The notes: a model not told the origin generated them from the letters alone. DNA of 64,000 bases from Actinomyces sp. S6-Spd3 (GCF_000758755.1 NZ_JRMV01000281.1:357981-421980); one strand, 5' to 3'; shown: positions 41,909 through 52,057, counted from the first letter of the stretch. Numbers and translations are program-made.

Positions 41909-43579
41909 GTGTCTCCATCCCGCGCTACCGGCGCTCGCGATACTGAAGCTGAACCCACTCAGTCGAAGAAGGCAACTCGTACGCGGCGCTCGTCTCAGGC
42001 TACACAGACGTCTGTAGAAACGGAAGAGACTGCCACGCCGAAGAAAGCGACAGCAAAGAAGGCTAGGAAAACTACGGCTTCAAAGGATGATGCTTCCGTA
42101 AAGACGGAGGAGACTGCGCCCAAGAAGCGCCGCGCGACAAAGAAGGCAACGGCCGCTCAAGAAGAGTCTCCTGCACAAGCAGAGGAAGCCGCTCCGAAGA
42201 AGCACCGCACCACAAAGAAGGCTCAAGAGCAAGAAGTAGCGAAGCCTGAAGCAGAGAAGAAGCCTCGCGCAACCCGCAAGAAGGCGGCGAAGGACGCGCA
42301 AACTGAAGGCACGGAAGAGGCTCCCAAGCGCGCGAAGCGCACGCGCAAGAAGGCAGCTGAGGTCGAAGAAACTCCTCAAGAAGTCGTACCCGCGCAAGAC
42401 GATGAGGAACTCGAAGGCGACATCACCGAAGACGCCGATCTCGAAGAAGTCGAAGACATTGAACCCGATGTCGATGATCTGGAAGATCCCGAGATCGAAA
42501 CTGACGATGACGACGTAGAAGACAAAGATTCTGAAGATGATGAGTCTTCTGCACATGACCAAGATTCGAAGCCGCAGAGCGCTGCTGAACTTCGTTCGAA
42601 GGGCGGATTCGTCGTTTCTGACTCGGATGAAACAGATGAACCAGTCCAGCAGGTTACAGTCGCTGGCGCAACGGCCGACCCGGTGAAGGACTACCTCAAG
42701 CAAATCGGTAAGGTCTCCCTGCTCAATGCCGAACAAGAAGTTGATCTTGCTCGTCGTATTGAAGCCGGTCTCTACGCTGAGGAAATCCTCAAGACGAGTT
42801 CGAATGAGAAGAGCTCTCGCGAACGCCGTGAGCTGCATATTTTGGCTCAAGATGGTCAGCAGGCAAAGAACCACCTCCTCGAGGCCAACCTGCGTCTTGT
42901 AGTTTCGCTTGCGAAGCGTTACACCGGACGCGGTATGCAATTCTTGGACCTGATTCAGGAAGGAAACCTGGGTCTGATTCGCGCAGTTGAGAAGTTCGAC
43001 TACACGAAGGGCTACAAGTTCTCGACCTACGCTACGTGGTGGATTCGCCAGGCAATTACGCGTGCTATGGCGGACCAGGCGCGAACCATTCGCATCCCTG
43101 TCCACATGGTTGAAGTCATCAATAAGCTCGCGCGCGTTCAGCGTCAGATGCTTCAAGATCTTGGCCGTGAACCCACTCCTGAAGAATTGGCGAAGGAACT
43201 GGATATGACACCGGAGAAGGTCGTCGAGGTCCAGAAGTACGGTCGCGAACCTATTTCTTTGCACACTCCTTTGGGTGAAGACGGCGATAGCGAATTTGGC
43301 GATCTGATTGAGGACTCCGAAGCAATCGTCCCCGCAGACGCAGTGTCCTTCACGCTTTTGCAAGAACAACTTCACCGTGTCCTCGATACGCTTTCTGAGC
43401 GTGAGGCAGGGGTTGTTTCTATGCGTTTCGGCTTGGGAGATGGCCAGCCGAAGACTCTTGATGAGATCGGTAAGGTCTACGGTGTCACGCGTGAGCGTAT
43501 CCGCCAGATCGAGTCGAAGACCATGTCCAAGCTGCGTCATCCCTCACGTTCGCAGGTGTTGCGCGACTACTTGGACTGA
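41909..43579 (+). CDS. sigA: Principal RNA polymerase sigma factor SigA/RpoD
   Basis: 556 aa. The first ~235 residues are a disordered extension: a Lys/Ala/Thr-rich basic part with repeated KKA motifs, then a strongly acidic part (about 155-220). Region 1.2 is [20 protein letters not shown], region 2 contains [20 protein letters not shown] and [12 protein letters not shown], and region 4 has [22 protein letters not shown] at 41909 follows AAAGGGATTCGA; the ATG 15 bp earlier lacks a site. Such extensions are known in actinobacterial housekeeping sigma factors. Confidence 0.95.
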   Translation: MSPSRATGARDTEAEPTQSKKATRTRRSSQATQTSVETEETATPKKATAKKARKTTASKDDASVKTEETAPKKRRATKKATAAQEESPAQAEEAAPKKHRTTKKAQEQEVAKPEAEKKPRATRKKAAKDAQTEGTEEAPKRAKRTRKKAAEVEETPQEVVPAQDDEELEGDITEDADLEEVEDIEPDVDDLEDPEIETDDDDVEDKDSEDDESSAHDQDSKPQSAAELRSKGGFVVSDSDETDEPVQQVTVAGATADPVKDYLKQIGKVSLLNAEQEVDLARRIEAGLYAEEILKTSSNEKSSRERRELHILAQDGQQAKNHLLEANLRLVVSLAKRYTGRGMQFLDLIQEGNLGLIRAVEKFDYTKGYKFSTYATWWIRQAITRAMADQARTIRIPVHMVEVINKLARVQRQMLQDLGREPTPEELAKELDMTPEKVVEVQKYGREPISLHTPLGEDGDSEFGDLIEDSEAIVPADAVSFTLLQEQLHRVLDTLSEREAGVVSMRFGLGDGQPKTLDEIGKVYGVTRERIRQIESKTMSKLRHPSRSQVLRDYLD

Positions 43580-43594
43580 TAGAGCCGTTTATAA

Positions 43595-43635
43595 ACTTAA
43601 GTGGCCGGGACCTATTAGGTCCCGGCCACTTAAGT
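43595..43635. terminator. Bidirectional terminator after sigA
   Basis: 18-bp perfect stem ACTTAAGTGGCCGGGACC with its complement around a TATTA loop. It lies between sigA and the convergent YbjN genes. Confidence 0.85.
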
Positions 43636-43660
43636 ATCGCTCTACGAGCGCAAAAGACGA

Positions 43661-44125
43661 TCAGTCGTCCTCTTCCTTCTCGATGCCCAGCGTCTCACGA
43701 ATGTGATCGTAGAGAGAAAGCTGAGTGGCGATCGAGCAGTTGATCTGCTGAAGCAGCTGGGCGTCGGTTGCTCCATGCTCGTAATCGACATTGACCTCTG
43801 TCATCACGCGCAGGGTGCCATCGTCGGTGGGAGCATAGAAGGCCTTCGGCCAGATACGATCGCGGTGCCAGTCTTCGATGACACCGTTGAGCTCTGCTTC
43901 TTGTTCCATGGGAACTTCTTCTGCCATGCGCGAAGTCACGGACAGGATTTCATTCATCTGTCCCATGAAGAGGAAGAAGAACGGTGCGCCGTCCCAGCGG
44001 CCGCATACGTCGTCGTCATCATCGCGACCGTAGTACCAGCCCTGGCCATCGAAAATCTTCTCGATGCGTTCTTTCGAAATGGGGCGTACGGAATCGCCAG
44101 ATTCACTGCTGCTGAACCAACCCAT
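43661..44125 (-). CDS. YbjN-domain protein, copy 1
   Basis: 154 aa. SKERIEKIFDGQGWYYGRDD opens the fold and NVDYEHGATDAQLLQQINCS is the conserved C-terminal segment. YbjN proteins resemble type III secretion chaperones in fold; their actinobacterial function is unknown. ACAAAGGAG precedes the ATG. It follows the related copy 2 by 18 bp and shares its length, order of motifs and the GATDAQ segment, so the pair arose by tandem duplication. Confidence 0.82.
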   Translation of the reverse strand: MGWFSSSESGDSVRPISKERIEKIFDGQGWYYGRDDDDDVCGRWDGAPFFFLFMGQMNEILSVTSRMAEEVPMEQEAELNGVIEDWHRDRIWPKAFYAPTDDGTLRVMTEVNVDYEHGATDAQLLQQINCSIATQLSLYDHIRETLGIEKEEDD

Positions 44126-44143
44126 ATTGACGTCTCCTTTGTG

Positions 44144-44599
44144 TCACATTCCCAGAGCTGCGCCCAGCTCACGGTAGAACTCGGAAGCGGTTCCAAGAGC
44201 ACAGCTGACCTGCTGGTTGATCTGTGCGTCGGTTGCGCCATGTTCCCAATCGATTGAATTTTCGCAGAAGATGCGGACCACACCTTCATCGTTAATGCGG
44301 TGGTACGCCTTCGGCCACAACTTCGTGCGGTGCCATTCGCGGATGAATGCGCGTGCTTCTTCGAGCTTCTCCATGGGGACCGAGAGGTGCCACAGGGACT
44401 GAATGTGAAGAATTTCCTTGTTTTCGCCTCGGAGCATGAAGTAGAACTGGTCGTCGTCCCACGTGCCGCCAAGGTCACCATCGGAATCTACGAAGTAGTG
44501 CCACCCGCGTTCTTTAAAGAGGTCGATCAGACGTTCCTGGCTGATCGGTGGGGTGAGTGGGGCCTCTTCGGCCGGCTTTGGTCGTGAAAACAGACCCAT
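44144..44599 (-). CDS. YbjN-domain protein, copy 2
   Basis: 151 aa. SQERLIDLFKERGWHYFVDS, WPKAYHRINDEG and SIDWEHGATDAQINQQVSCA match copy 1 segment by segment. CAAGGAGG precedes the ATG. It is upstream of copy 1 in the same operon. The N-terminal 15 residues differ between copies and both begin MG-x-FS. Confidence 0.82.
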   Translation of the reverse strand: MGLFSRPKPAEEAPLTPPISQERLIDLFKERGWHYFVDSDGDLGGTWDDDQFYFMLRGENKEILHIQSLWHLSVPMEKLEEARAFIREWHRTKLWPKAYHRINDEGVVRIFCENSIDWEHGATDAQINQQVSCALGTASEFYRELGAALGM

Positions 44600-44658
44600 G
44601 TTTGTTTCCTCCTTGGAAGGGATTGTCGTTCCAATGATAGGGGATAGCCCCTAGAAAG

Positions 44659-44880
44659 TCAGGATCCTTGTGTGAAGTAATTGCGCTCATCAATAATGTC
44701 GAGGGCCTTCGGGGCAATTGCATCGAGATGCTGATTGGCATGATGCGCGCAGAAGTTTAGCGTTCCCGTAGCAAGAGTGACTCGCACCCACGCGCGTGCT
44801 CCGCATTGATCACAACGATCTTGAGCGGTCAGAATCGGGGGAAGTGTCTGTCGTGCATTCTCAGTTGTTACGGTATCCAT
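44659..44880 (-). CDS. DUF7455 small zinc-ribbon-like protein
   Basis: 73 aa. LTAQDRCDQCGARAWVRVTL carries a CxxC and NFCAHHANQHLDAI a further Cys and His pair, enough for one zinc site. This small protein is widespread in actinobacteria close to sigA and topoisomerase genes; its role is unknown. TTATAG lies only a few bases before the ATG, so the mRNA is probably leaderless. Confidence 0.8.
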   Translation of the reverse strand: MDTVTTENARQTLPPILTAQDRCDQCGARAWVRVTLATGTLNFCAHHANQHLDAIAPKALDIIDERNYFTQGS

Positions 44881-45025
44881 GCATCTATAAGACCACGTTA
44901 AAGTCGATCAAGAAGCAAAAAATGGCTTTTTCTGCCAACGGCCGAAAATCTGGAAACGTATCACAATTTGTCGATTTCGGTGCGTGAGCGTCTGAGTTGA
45001 CCGATGCACTTCGTACACTGTCTGG

Positions 45026-47134
45026 GTGAGTGAAACCCAAGCCTCAGACTACTCCGCACGGCATCTATCGGTTCTCGAAGGACTCGAGGCCGTTCGTAAG
45101 CGCCCCGGCATGTACATCGGATCGACCGACCACCGTGGACTCATGCACTGCCTCTGGGAGATTATTGATAATGCGGTCGACGAGGCCTTGGAAGGATACT
45201 GCGACACGATCGATGTGCGCTTACATCCTGACCATTCGGCTTCAGTTTCCGATAATGGCCGTGGTATTCCCGTAGACGATGTCCCTGGAGTTGGTCTTTC
45301 GGGTGTGGAAGTTGTTTTCACAAAGCTCCACGCCGGTGGAAAGTTTGGAAATGGCTCTTATGCTGCCTCGGGTGGCCTTCACGGTGTCGGTGCCTCTGTT
45401 GTGAATGCTCTTTCGGCGCGAATGGACGTCGAGGTCGACCGCGGTGGTAAGACTTGGCAGATGTGTTTCAGGCGAGGAGAGCCCGGCGAATTCGATGATT
45501 CTCGTCAGCGCACCCCGAACTCTCCCTTCCAAGCTTTTACTGATGAGTCTCGCCTGAAGACGATCGCTAAAGTCTCAAAGAAAAAGACTGGCACTAGAGT
45601 TCGTTTTTGGGCGGACTATCAGATTTTCCCTTCAGATGAAGGCTTTACCTGGGACACTCTTCTTGCCCGAGCCCGCCAAACGGCTTTTTTGGTTCCTGGT
45701 CTGACGATCAATTGCTTTGATGAACGCGGCGAAGAAACAATTCACGAATCATTCCGTTTCGACGGGGGCGTTGTCGATTTTGTTGATTGGCTCGCTACTG
45801 ATGGCCCTGTGACGGATACCTGGCACATCCAAGGTGAAGGTACCTTTACGGAAACCGTGCAAGCTTTGGATCCTGAAAGCGGTCATTTGAAGGCCGTTGA
45901 AACTGAACGCACGTGTGAAGTTGACTGTGCTCTGCGATGGGGAATTGGCTATGAGGCACAGCTTCAATCCTTCGTTAACATCATCGCAACGCCTAAGGGC
46001 GGAACCCACGTTGCGGGCTTTGAACAGGCCGTTTTGAAGGTGCTTCGTGCCCAGGTCGATAAGAATGCGCGCAAACTGAAAGTTTCGGCTAAGGACGGTC
46101 GTCCTGAGAAAGACGACGTATTAGCTGGTTTGACCGCGGTTGTCACTGTTCGTTTCCCTGAACCTCAGTTTGAGGGGCAAACAAAGGAAATTCTGGGGAC
46201 GCCGCAGATTCGTTCAGTTGTTGCCCGCGTGGTCGGCGACTGGCTCGAGGCGAAATTTGCTTCCTCCAAGCGCGACGATAAGCAGCAAACCAGCGCACTT
46301 TTGGACAAAGTCGTTGGAGAAATGAAAGCGCGTGTCTCAGCGCGCATTCACAAAGAAATCTCCCGTCGCAAAAACGCATTGGAGACTTCTTCTCTTCCTG
46401 CAAAACTTGCAGATTGCCGAGCAGAAGATGTCGAACAGACCGAGCTTTTTATTGTCGAGGGTGACTCGGCGCTTGGAACCGCAAAGGCGGCGCGTAATTC
46501 ACAGTACCAGGCGCTGTTCCCGATTCGAGGGAAGATCCTCAATGTCCAGAAGGCCTCGACTGCCGATATGCTCGCTAATGCTGAATGCGCGAACATTATT
46601 CAGGTGATTGGCGCCGGTTCTGGACGTACCTTCGACCTTGAACAGGCTCGCTACGGCAAAGTCATTTTGATGACTGACGCGGACGTTGATGGAGCGCATA
46701 TTCGTACGCTTCTCCTGACACTCTTCTTCCGCTATATGCGTCCGATGGTCGAAGCAGGACGAGTTTATGCGGCCGTTCCTCCTCTACACCGGATTGAAGT
46801 GGCTGGAAAGGGGCGAAAAGGACGGGAGTTCATCTATACGTATTCTGAAGATGAACTCCATCGCCAGCTTGCTGCTTTGCGGAAAGCGGGACGCAGTTGG
46901 AAAGAGCCGATCCAACGCTACAAAGGCCTCGGCGAAATGGACGCCGATCAGTTGGCAGAAACGACAATGGACCGTGCGCATCGCTCACTCAGGCGCATCA
47001 CACTTAAAGATGAGGAGGCTCTTCGTCGCGCCGAAGACGTCTTTGAACTTCTCATGGGGCAAGTTGTTGGTCCTCGTCGTGATTTCATTGTCGAAGAAGC
47101 TGCGGGTATCGATCGTGACCGTATTGATGCCTAG
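45026..47134 (+). CDS. parE: DNA topoisomerase IV subunit B (ParE)
   Basis: 702 aa. GHKL ATPase: EIIDNAVDEAL, DNGRGIPVDDVPG, GGLHGVGASVVNAL. Toprim: EGDSALGTAKAARNSQYQAL and DADVDGAHIRTLLLTLFFR. The SALGTAK version is what actinobacterial ParE shows, while GyrB usually has SAGGSAK, so I prefer ParE. It decatenates chromosomes together with ParC, not in this window. GTG lies six bases after TACACT (45014-45019). Confidence 0.9.
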   Translation: MSETQASDYSARHLSVLEGLEAVRKRPGMYIGSTDHRGLMHCLWEIIDNAVDEALEGYCDTIDVRLHPDHSASVSDNGRGIPVDDVPGVGLSGVEVVFTKLHAGGKFGNGSYAASGGLHGVGASVVNALSARMDVEVDRGGKTWQMCFRRGEPGEFDDSRQRTPNSPFQAFTDESRLKTIAKVSKKKTGTRVRFWADYQIFPSDEGFTWDTLLARARQTAFLVPGLTINCFDERGEETIHESFRFDGGVVDFVDWLATDGPVTDTWHIQGEGTFTETVQALDPESGHLKAVETERTCEVDCALRWGIGYEAQLQSFVNIIATPKGGTHVAGFEQAVLKVLRAQVDKNARKLKVSAKDGRPEKDDVLAGLTAVVTVRFPEPQFEGQTKEILGTPQIRSVVARVVGDWLEAKFASSKRDDKQQTSALLDKVVGEMKARVSARIHKEISRRKNALETSSLPAKLADCRAEDVEQTELFIVEGDSALGTAKAARNSQYQALFPIRGKILNVQKASTADMLANAECANIIQVIGAGSGRTFDLEQARYGKVILMTDADVDGAHIRTLLLTLFFRYMRPMVEAGRVYAAVPPLHRIEVAGKGRKGREFIYTYSEDELHRQLAALRKAGRSWKEPIQRYKGLGEMDADQLAETTMDRAHRSLRRITLKDEEALRRAEDVFELLMGQVVGPRRDFIVEEAAGIDRDRIDA

Positions 47135-47192
47135 GCGTTGCGCATAGATATTAACTAGGACTGAGGACCCGCTTTCCCGTAGAATATTCCCT

Positions 47193-48212
47193 ATGAATGG
47201 ACTTGCGGAGCGTTTAAAGCCGCCCGAGGTAGTCTCTTTCCCAGGTTCTCACCTCGGTTTGCGGTGGCGGCCTTTGATCCCATCGGATCTAGGTGCGGTT
47301 GCCGATTTGATCCGCGAAGTTGAGAAAGAGGATGACGCGATCTTCCGGACATCCTCGCAGGAGATTGCGGACCTGGCATTGGGGCACCTTAAGGCTTCCC
47401 CTCTCGAGGTGATCGTGGGAATCGCCCAGGATCATGGCATTGTTGCGCTTGGGAGCGTGAAAGTGTTGACCGGGGTTACCGAGGCCGCGGTTGCGATCGT
47501 CAACGCTGTCATTCATCCTCTGTGGCGAGGCCGTGGAGTCGGTCGTTCTCTTCTTCACTGGCAAGATGGCCGTGCGCGCCAGATGCTTGTCGAATATTTC
47601 GGCGCGGAATCCACTCTGCAGGCTTCGATTGCCAACTGGGTTGATGGGCACATGACGGATCGTCGACGTCTCTACATTGCTGCTGGTTTTTACGCTAAAC
47701 ACATGTTCCAAGTCATGTACCGAGATCTTGAAGGTTCAGAGCATCTTGCTCCGGTCCCTGAGAATATAAAGATCTGCCCGATGAGTGAGGTTTCATTTTC
47801 TCAACTGCATCGGGTGCACTCAGAAGTTTTTAGCGATCACCCTCTGGCTGAGGCTAGAGACTTCTGGTGGAACCGCGCGCTTGAAGACTATGAGGATCGC
47901 TGGTCCTTCGTTGCGCTTAGCGATGAGGGGCAGATTTGTGGGTACTGTATGGCCGGTCGGTCTGCGGAAAGCTGGATTGCCCACGGGCGCCTCGAAGCTT
48001 ATATCAACACCATCGGCGTCCCTGCAGATCACCGGGGGAAAGGTATTGCCTCGGCGCTGATTTCCGCTTCGACTCGCGCTGCTGCTCACGATGGGATGAA
48101 CAGAATTGGGATCGATGCGGATCTGAAGAGTCCAACGCATGCTCAATCTGTTTATGAACATCTTGGATTTGTAAATGATCGCACCCGTGTCTTTTACAGT
48201 ATTGATCAGTAG
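47193..48212 (+). CDS. Tandem GNAT N-acetyltransferase, copy 1
   Basis: 339 aa with two GNAT domains. Acetyl-CoA loops are HPLWRGRGVGRSLLHW near residue 110 and VPADHRGKGIASALI near 270; YEHLGFVNDRTRVFY closes the second. ATG is seven bases after TAGAAT (47180-47185). The two-domain layout recalls mycothiol synthase MshD, but I see no basis for that substrate. The next gene is a related tandem GNAT. Confidence 0.82.
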   Translation: MNGLAERLKPPEVVSFPGSHLGLRWRPLIPSDLGAVADLIREVEKEDDAIFRTSSQEIADLALGHLKASPLEVIVGIAQDHGIVALGSVKVLTGVTEAAVAIVNAVIHPLWRGRGVGRSLLHWQDGRARQMLVEYFGAESTLQASIANWVDGHMTDRRRLYIAAGFYAKHMFQVMYRDLEGSEHLAPVPENIKICPMSEVSFSQLHRVHSEVFSDHPLAEARDFWWNRALEDYEDRWSFVALSDEGQICGYCMAGRSAESWIAHGRLEAYINTIGVPADHRGKGIASALISASTRAAAHDGMNRIGIDADLKSPTHAQSVYEHLGFVNDRTRVFYSIDQ

Positions 48213-48226
48213 AAGTGCGGTACTGA

Positions 48227-49252
48227 ATGGTTTCATTTCAACTCGCAGGAAATCAGGACAGCATCCCGCCCTTTCCTCCAGAGCATCACGGCATTACGTG
48301 GCGTCTTCTCACCGAGGACGATCTTCACGCACTCGGTGCACTATTTGCGCGCATGGAGGCTCGCGATAACCCACCGTATCGCACAGCATTAGGTGAAGTT
48401 GCTGAAATGCTTTCTTCCTCCACTCAATGGAGAGGAATCGTTGGAATAGCAACGAAAGGAATGGCTTCGGGGCGGATGGTAGCCTTCGCCCAGACACGAT
48501 TGCGTGCCTCTGGACGCATTGAATGTCTATGCCAAGGAGGAGTCGATCCTGATTTTCGTCGTATCGGGCTTGGGCGCGCCTTAGTTGACTGGCAAATTCT
48601 GTCAGCGAAGGCGATGCTTGAGCGCTATGAAGGAAACGGTGCCCGTGCGATTGTCAGCTATGTTGAAAACTGGCAAGACGATCTTGAAGGCGCACTGAAA
48701 TCTCAAGGCTTCCATTGGGAACGCACATACTACGATCTGCGAGCGAAGCTGCGCCCTCTTCCTGTTATTCCTTCGCTTGGCTCGTATATTTCCATCGAGC
48801 AATGGAGCCCACAGTGGGACGAGGAATTGCGTCAGGCTGCAAACTCCATAGCCCAGCAACAGGGCATCTCGGCCATGACTGAAGAGCAATGGACCATGGG
48901 ACGAAGCTCCTTCGTGCCAGAATGGTCCTTCATTGCCGTTGACCGGCGCTCCGATCGCCCCCGTATTGCGGGTTTCGTATTGTCGTCAAAGTATGAGCAA
49001 GATTGGGTCGCGCTCGGCTGGAAGGAAGGCTACATCGATCAGATCGGGGTAGGGGATGAGTGGAGGACAAGTCGAGTCCTTGACGCTCTCGTCGCAACTT
49101 CGATGTCTGCCCAAGCGGAGGATGGTATGGCACATATTGCTACCGGAATCGCGCAGGCAGAAGGCTCAGCGATGCTTTCAGTCTTTGAATACCTGGGATT
49201 TAGAGTCGTCGGTCAATCGCGATTGTATGCAATCGATGTTCCGGAGGCCTAA
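48227..49252 (+). CDS. Tandem GNAT N-acetyltransferase, copy 2
   Basis: 341 aa, same size and order as copy 1, 14 bp downstream. The first acetyl-CoA loop is intact (DPDFRRIGLGRALVDW). In the second domain the loop reads VGDEWRTSRVLDALV, without the Gly-x-Gly/Ala core, so that half may no longer bind acetyl-CoA. The end, FEYLGFRVVGQSRLYAI, matches copy 1. Probably a duplicate with partly changed function. Confidence 0.78.
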   Translation: MVSFQLAGNQDSIPPFPPEHHGITWRLLTEDDLHALGALFARMEARDNPPYRTALGEVAEMLSSSTQWRGIVGIATKGMASGRMVAFAQTRLRASGRIECLCQGGVDPDFRRIGLGRALVDWQILSAKAMLERYEGNGARAIVSYVENWQDDLEGALKSQGFHWERTYYDLRAKLRPLPVIPSLGSYISIEQWSPQWDEELRQAANSIAQQQGISAMTEEQWTMGRSSFVPEWSFIAVDRRSDRPRIAGFVLSSKYEQDWVALGWKEGYIDQIGVGDEWRTSRVLDALVATSMSAQAEDGMAHIATGIAQAEGSAMLSVFEYLGFRVVGQSRLYAIDVPEA

Positions 49253-49297
49253 GCTGTCGGGCTCGACCTCCGAAACATCATCAGCATCGATTTTTCC

Positions 49298-50074
49298 TTA
49301 GAGAACCTTAGAGAAAAATTCTCGCGTACGAGGGCTTTGAGGACTGATAATTACTTGCTCTGGTGTTCCCTCTTCAACAACTGTTCCTCTATCCATAAAG
49401 ACGACATGATCGGCGACCTCGCGCGCGAAACCAACTTCATGGGTAACGACAACCATTGTCATTCCCGCCTGCGCGAGGTTTTGCATAACTGTCAGTACCT
49501 CGCCAACTAACTCGGGGTCGAGAGCTGAAGTCGGCTCATCGAAGAGCATGAGTTCCGGTTTCATCGCGAGTGCGCGAGCGATTGCCACGCGCTGTTGCTG
49601 GCCACCTGAGAGCTGCGAAGGATAATGGTTGAGCCGATCTCCTAAACCGACCAATTCCAAATATTCCTGTGCTTCTTCTCTTACTTCATTCCGGGCCCGA
49701 TCCAAGACGTGGATCGGGCCTTCCATCACGTTCTCTAGTGCAGTCATATGCGGGAAAAGGTTGAAGCGTTGGAACACCATGCCGATCTGCGAGCGTTGGG
49801 CAGCGATTTGCTGATCCGTCAGGTCGTAATAGACGCCGGTATTTGGATCCTTTCTGTAACCCAGAAGCTCACCATCAATCAGGATTTCCCCGGCAGATAT
49901 CGTTTCCAACTGGTTTAAGCAACGAAGCAGAGTCGATTTACCTGATCCAGATGGCCCCATGATGACACAAACCTCTCCATTGGCAATATCGAGGTTGATT
50001 CCACGGAGGACATGGAGGTCACCAAAGAACTTGTGAACGCTGTCGATGTGGATAAGCGCGGTTTGGTCTGTCAT
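49298..50074 (-). CDS. Polar amino acid ABC transporter ATP-binding protein
   Basis: 258 aa. Walker [12 protein letters not shown], signature [15 protein letters not shown], Walker [15 protein letters not shown] and the H-loop VVVTHE are those of GlnQ/HisP-type importers. Its ATG overlaps the permease stop by four bases. It energises uptake of an amino acid; the substrate is not readable. Confidence 0.93.
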   Translation of the reverse strand: MTDQTALIHIDSVHKFFGDLHVLRGINLDIANGEVCVIMGPSGSGKSTLLRCLNQLETISAGEILIDGELLGYRKDPNTGVYYDLTDQQIAAQRSQIGMVFQRFNLFPHMTALENVMEGPIHVLDRARNEVREEAQEYLELVGLGDRLNHYPSQLSGGQQQRVAIARALAMKPELMLFDEPTSALDPELVGEVLTVMQNLAQAGMTMVVVTHEVGFAREVADHVVFMDRGTVVEEGTPEQVIISPQSPRTREFFSKVL

Positions 50075-50964
50075 GGGGTTACCTCAATGAAAGTCGTGTC
50101 TCCAGGTGATGTCGAGTCAAAGCCCTTACCAAAGTGATGCTCAATGCGGCTCTGAATTCGCATGAGGATACTTGTGACGATCAGATACCAGATCGCAGCC
50201 GCGATGAGCAGAGGCACTGGTTGGAAAAGTTCTTGCCCTTTTTGGTTAGCCACGAAGGTCAATTCCAAGGTGTAAGGAATTGCGCTGACCAAAGAAGTCG
50301 TCTTGAGCATCGAGATAGTTTCATTCCCAATGGGAGGAACAATCACGCGCATCGCCTGAGGCAAGATGATCCGACGGAAGATTTTCCCGCGATTCATCCC
50401 CAGCGCAGTCGCTGCTTCCCACTGCCCTTGATCGACTGAGAGGATGCCGGCTCGAATAATCTCAGCGAGGTAGGCGCCTTCGTTGAGTCCAAGGCCGATG
50501 AATGCCATCCAGAAAGGAGTGAACCATGCGCGAGTTTCGAGGCTAAAACCTATTTCTGTTCCGGGGATTCCCAGAGTAATTGTCCGGTAGAGGGTCGGTA
50601 ATAGAGACCAGAAGATCAACTGCGTGTAAATAGGTGTTCCACGGAAAAACCAGATGTAGGCAGAGGCCACTCCCCGTAAGACCGGGTTAATTGATTGGCG
50701 CATAACAGCCATGGTGATCGCTAGTGCCGTGCCTAAAGTCATGGACAAAACGGTTAGAACGATCGTCATGAACAGGCCTGTCATGATCATTTTTGAAAAT
50801 AGCCACTTCCAGACAACATCCCACCTGAATTGCGGGTTTGTTACGAGAATATAGGCCAGCCCCAGCGCCATTAACCCCACGATGATGGCGCTAACCCAGC
50901 GGCCTAGGTGAAAAACCGGCTTTGACTGAATGAGTTTGACGCCGTCTTTGGTCTGTATAGACAT
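50071..50964 (-). CDS. Polar amino acid ABC transporter permease
   Basis: 297 aa, HisM/GlnP family. The EAA loop is [38 protein letters not shown] marks the family signature. About five hydrophobic helices follow an N-terminal cytoplasmic stretch. Only one permease gene is present, so it probably forms a homodimer. Confidence 0.92.
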   Translation of the reverse strand: MSIQTKDGVKLIQSKPVFHLGRWVSAIIVGLMALGLAYILVTNPQFRWDVVWKWLFSKMIMTGLFMTIVLTVLSMTLGTALAITMAVMRQSINPVLRGVASAYIWFFRGTPIYTQLIFWSLLPTLYRTITLGIPGTEIGFSLETRAWFTPFWMAFIGLGLNEGAYLAEIIRAGILSVDQGQWEAATALGMNRGKIFRRIILPQAMRVIVPPIGNETISMLKTTSLVSAIPYTLELTFVANQKGQELFQPVPLLIAAAIWYLIVTSILMRIQSRIEHHFGKGFDSTSPGDTTFIEVTP

Positions 50965-50997
50965 GTGTGATTACCTCAAGCTTGATGAAGGTGACGC

Positions 50998-51930
50998 TCA
51001 GACCTGCGGATTGATCTGGGCAGTCTTGAGTGCTCCTTGGTTTGACCCGTAGGTCGATAGGATCTTTTCAACGTAACCGTTATCCATCAGGTACTGGACG
51101 GCCGCCTGAATCGCCTTTGTGAGCTGTTCGTTATCTTTGGAAACGATGATCCCCTGTGGCGCTGATTCAACAACATCACCAACCTGTTCCAAGGATCCTT
51201 CTGAACGCTCGATCGTGTAGCCAATTACGGGGGAGTCTGCGAGAGTCGCATCGTATTGTCCGCTCGCCACGCGGACAGCGATATCAGTCTGAAGGTCGTG
51301 AGGCATGATTGTTACGGCCTTTTCACCTTTATCGGTGCACTCCTTGGACAGCTGGGTGATGTAGTCAAATTGGAAGGTGCCGTTTTGGACTCCAACAGTT
51401 GTTCCGCATACATGCGTGGGATCAAAGTGCTTGGGGTTTCCTTTTGCAACAGCGAATGCCGTCCCTGTTTCAATGAAGCTGATCATGTTAACTTCCTTTT
51501 CGCGATCAGCTGTAATGGTGAAACCTGAAATGCCGACATCAAACTTTGATCCCAGAGAGGGAATGATCGTGGCAAACTCTGCGTGTTCAGTGGTTGCGCC
51601 CTTGAGGCCCATAACGTGGGCGATGGCATCGGCCATATTCACGTCATACCCAGTTGGCGTTTTCCCATCGGATTTGAAGAACTCTGCGGGCGCGTAGTCG
51701 ATCGATGCGCCGTTCTTCAAGGTGCCAGCTTTCTTGACTGATTCGGGAACCAAGGCCTCGATTTCTGGAACGGCCTGGATTGATGAAGTGTCGAAGCTCA
51801 GGTCACTGCTTGTCTGCGAGCTTGATGAGGTGCCTGCGGCAGCAGGCTTTTCATCGGGATTTGAACAAGCGGTAATGCTCAGTGCGCTTAGGGCTAGGAC
51901 GGATGGAATTGCAATAATCTTTGTCTTCAT
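50998..51930 (-). CDS. Amino acid ABC transporter substrate-binding lipoprotein
   Basis: 310 aa. Signal peptide with lipobox ITAC (Cys22), a Ser-rich linker, then the SBP_bac_3 fold: YAPAEFFKSDGKTPTGYDVN, VGISGFTITADREKEV, GTTVGVQNGTFQFDYI. AGGAGAGAC precedes the ATG. It is the first gene of a three-gene importer operon (binding protein, permease, ATPase). Upstream lies an ATGCAT-containing palindromic region. Confidence 0.92.
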   Translation of the reverse strand: MKTKIIAIPSVLALSALSITACSNPDEKPAAAGTSSSSQTSSDLSFDTSSIQAVPEIEALVPESVKKAGTLKNGASIDYAPAEFFKSDGKTPTGYDVNMADAIAHVMGLKGATTEHAEFATIIPSLGSKFDVGISGFTITADREKEVNMISFIETGTAFAVAKGNPKHFDPTHVCGTTVGVQNGTFQFDYITQLSKECTDKGEKAVTIMPHDLQTDIAVRVASGQYDATLADSPVIGYTIERSEGSLEQVGDVVESAPQGIIVSKDNEQLTKAIQAAVQYLMDNGYVEKILSTYGSNQGALKTAQINPQV

Positions 51931-51972
51931 GATGTCTCTCCTGAACGTCTAATGCAATAACCATACATTACG

Positions 51973-51989
51973 ATGCATATTATGCATAA
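51973..51989. promoter_or_regulatory. ATGCAT repeats and TTATGCATAA palindrome before the amino acid importer
   Basis: ATGCAT at 51973-51978 and 51983-51988, the second inside the palindrome TTATGCATAA (51980-51989). About 45 bp upstream of the binding-protein start, in the promoter region. Candidate operator. Confidence 0.4.
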
Positions 51990-52019
51990 TGTGTCAGGGT
52001 GACATCGACAACAAAAGTG

Positions 52020-52050
52020 AAGGCCTGCAAACCGGTGGTCTGCAGGCCTT
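52020..52050 (-). terminator. Terminator after DUF4191 gene
   Basis: 10-bp stem AAGGCCTGCA/TGCAGGCCTT with an 11-nt loop; the minus strand continues into TTCACTTTTGTTG. Confidence 0.75.
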
Positions 52051-52057
52051 AGCGTGT

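Noticed and set aside
42080-43540. 486-codon open frame on the minus strand opposite sigA
   Set aside because: It is the antisense of sigA, with no ribosome site, low-complexity translation from the Lys/Glu codons and no known domain.
45026-47134. GyrB rather than ParE
   Set aside because: The SALGTAK Toprim variant and lack of neighbouring dnaA/recF/gyrA favour ParE, though the two are hard to separate by eye.
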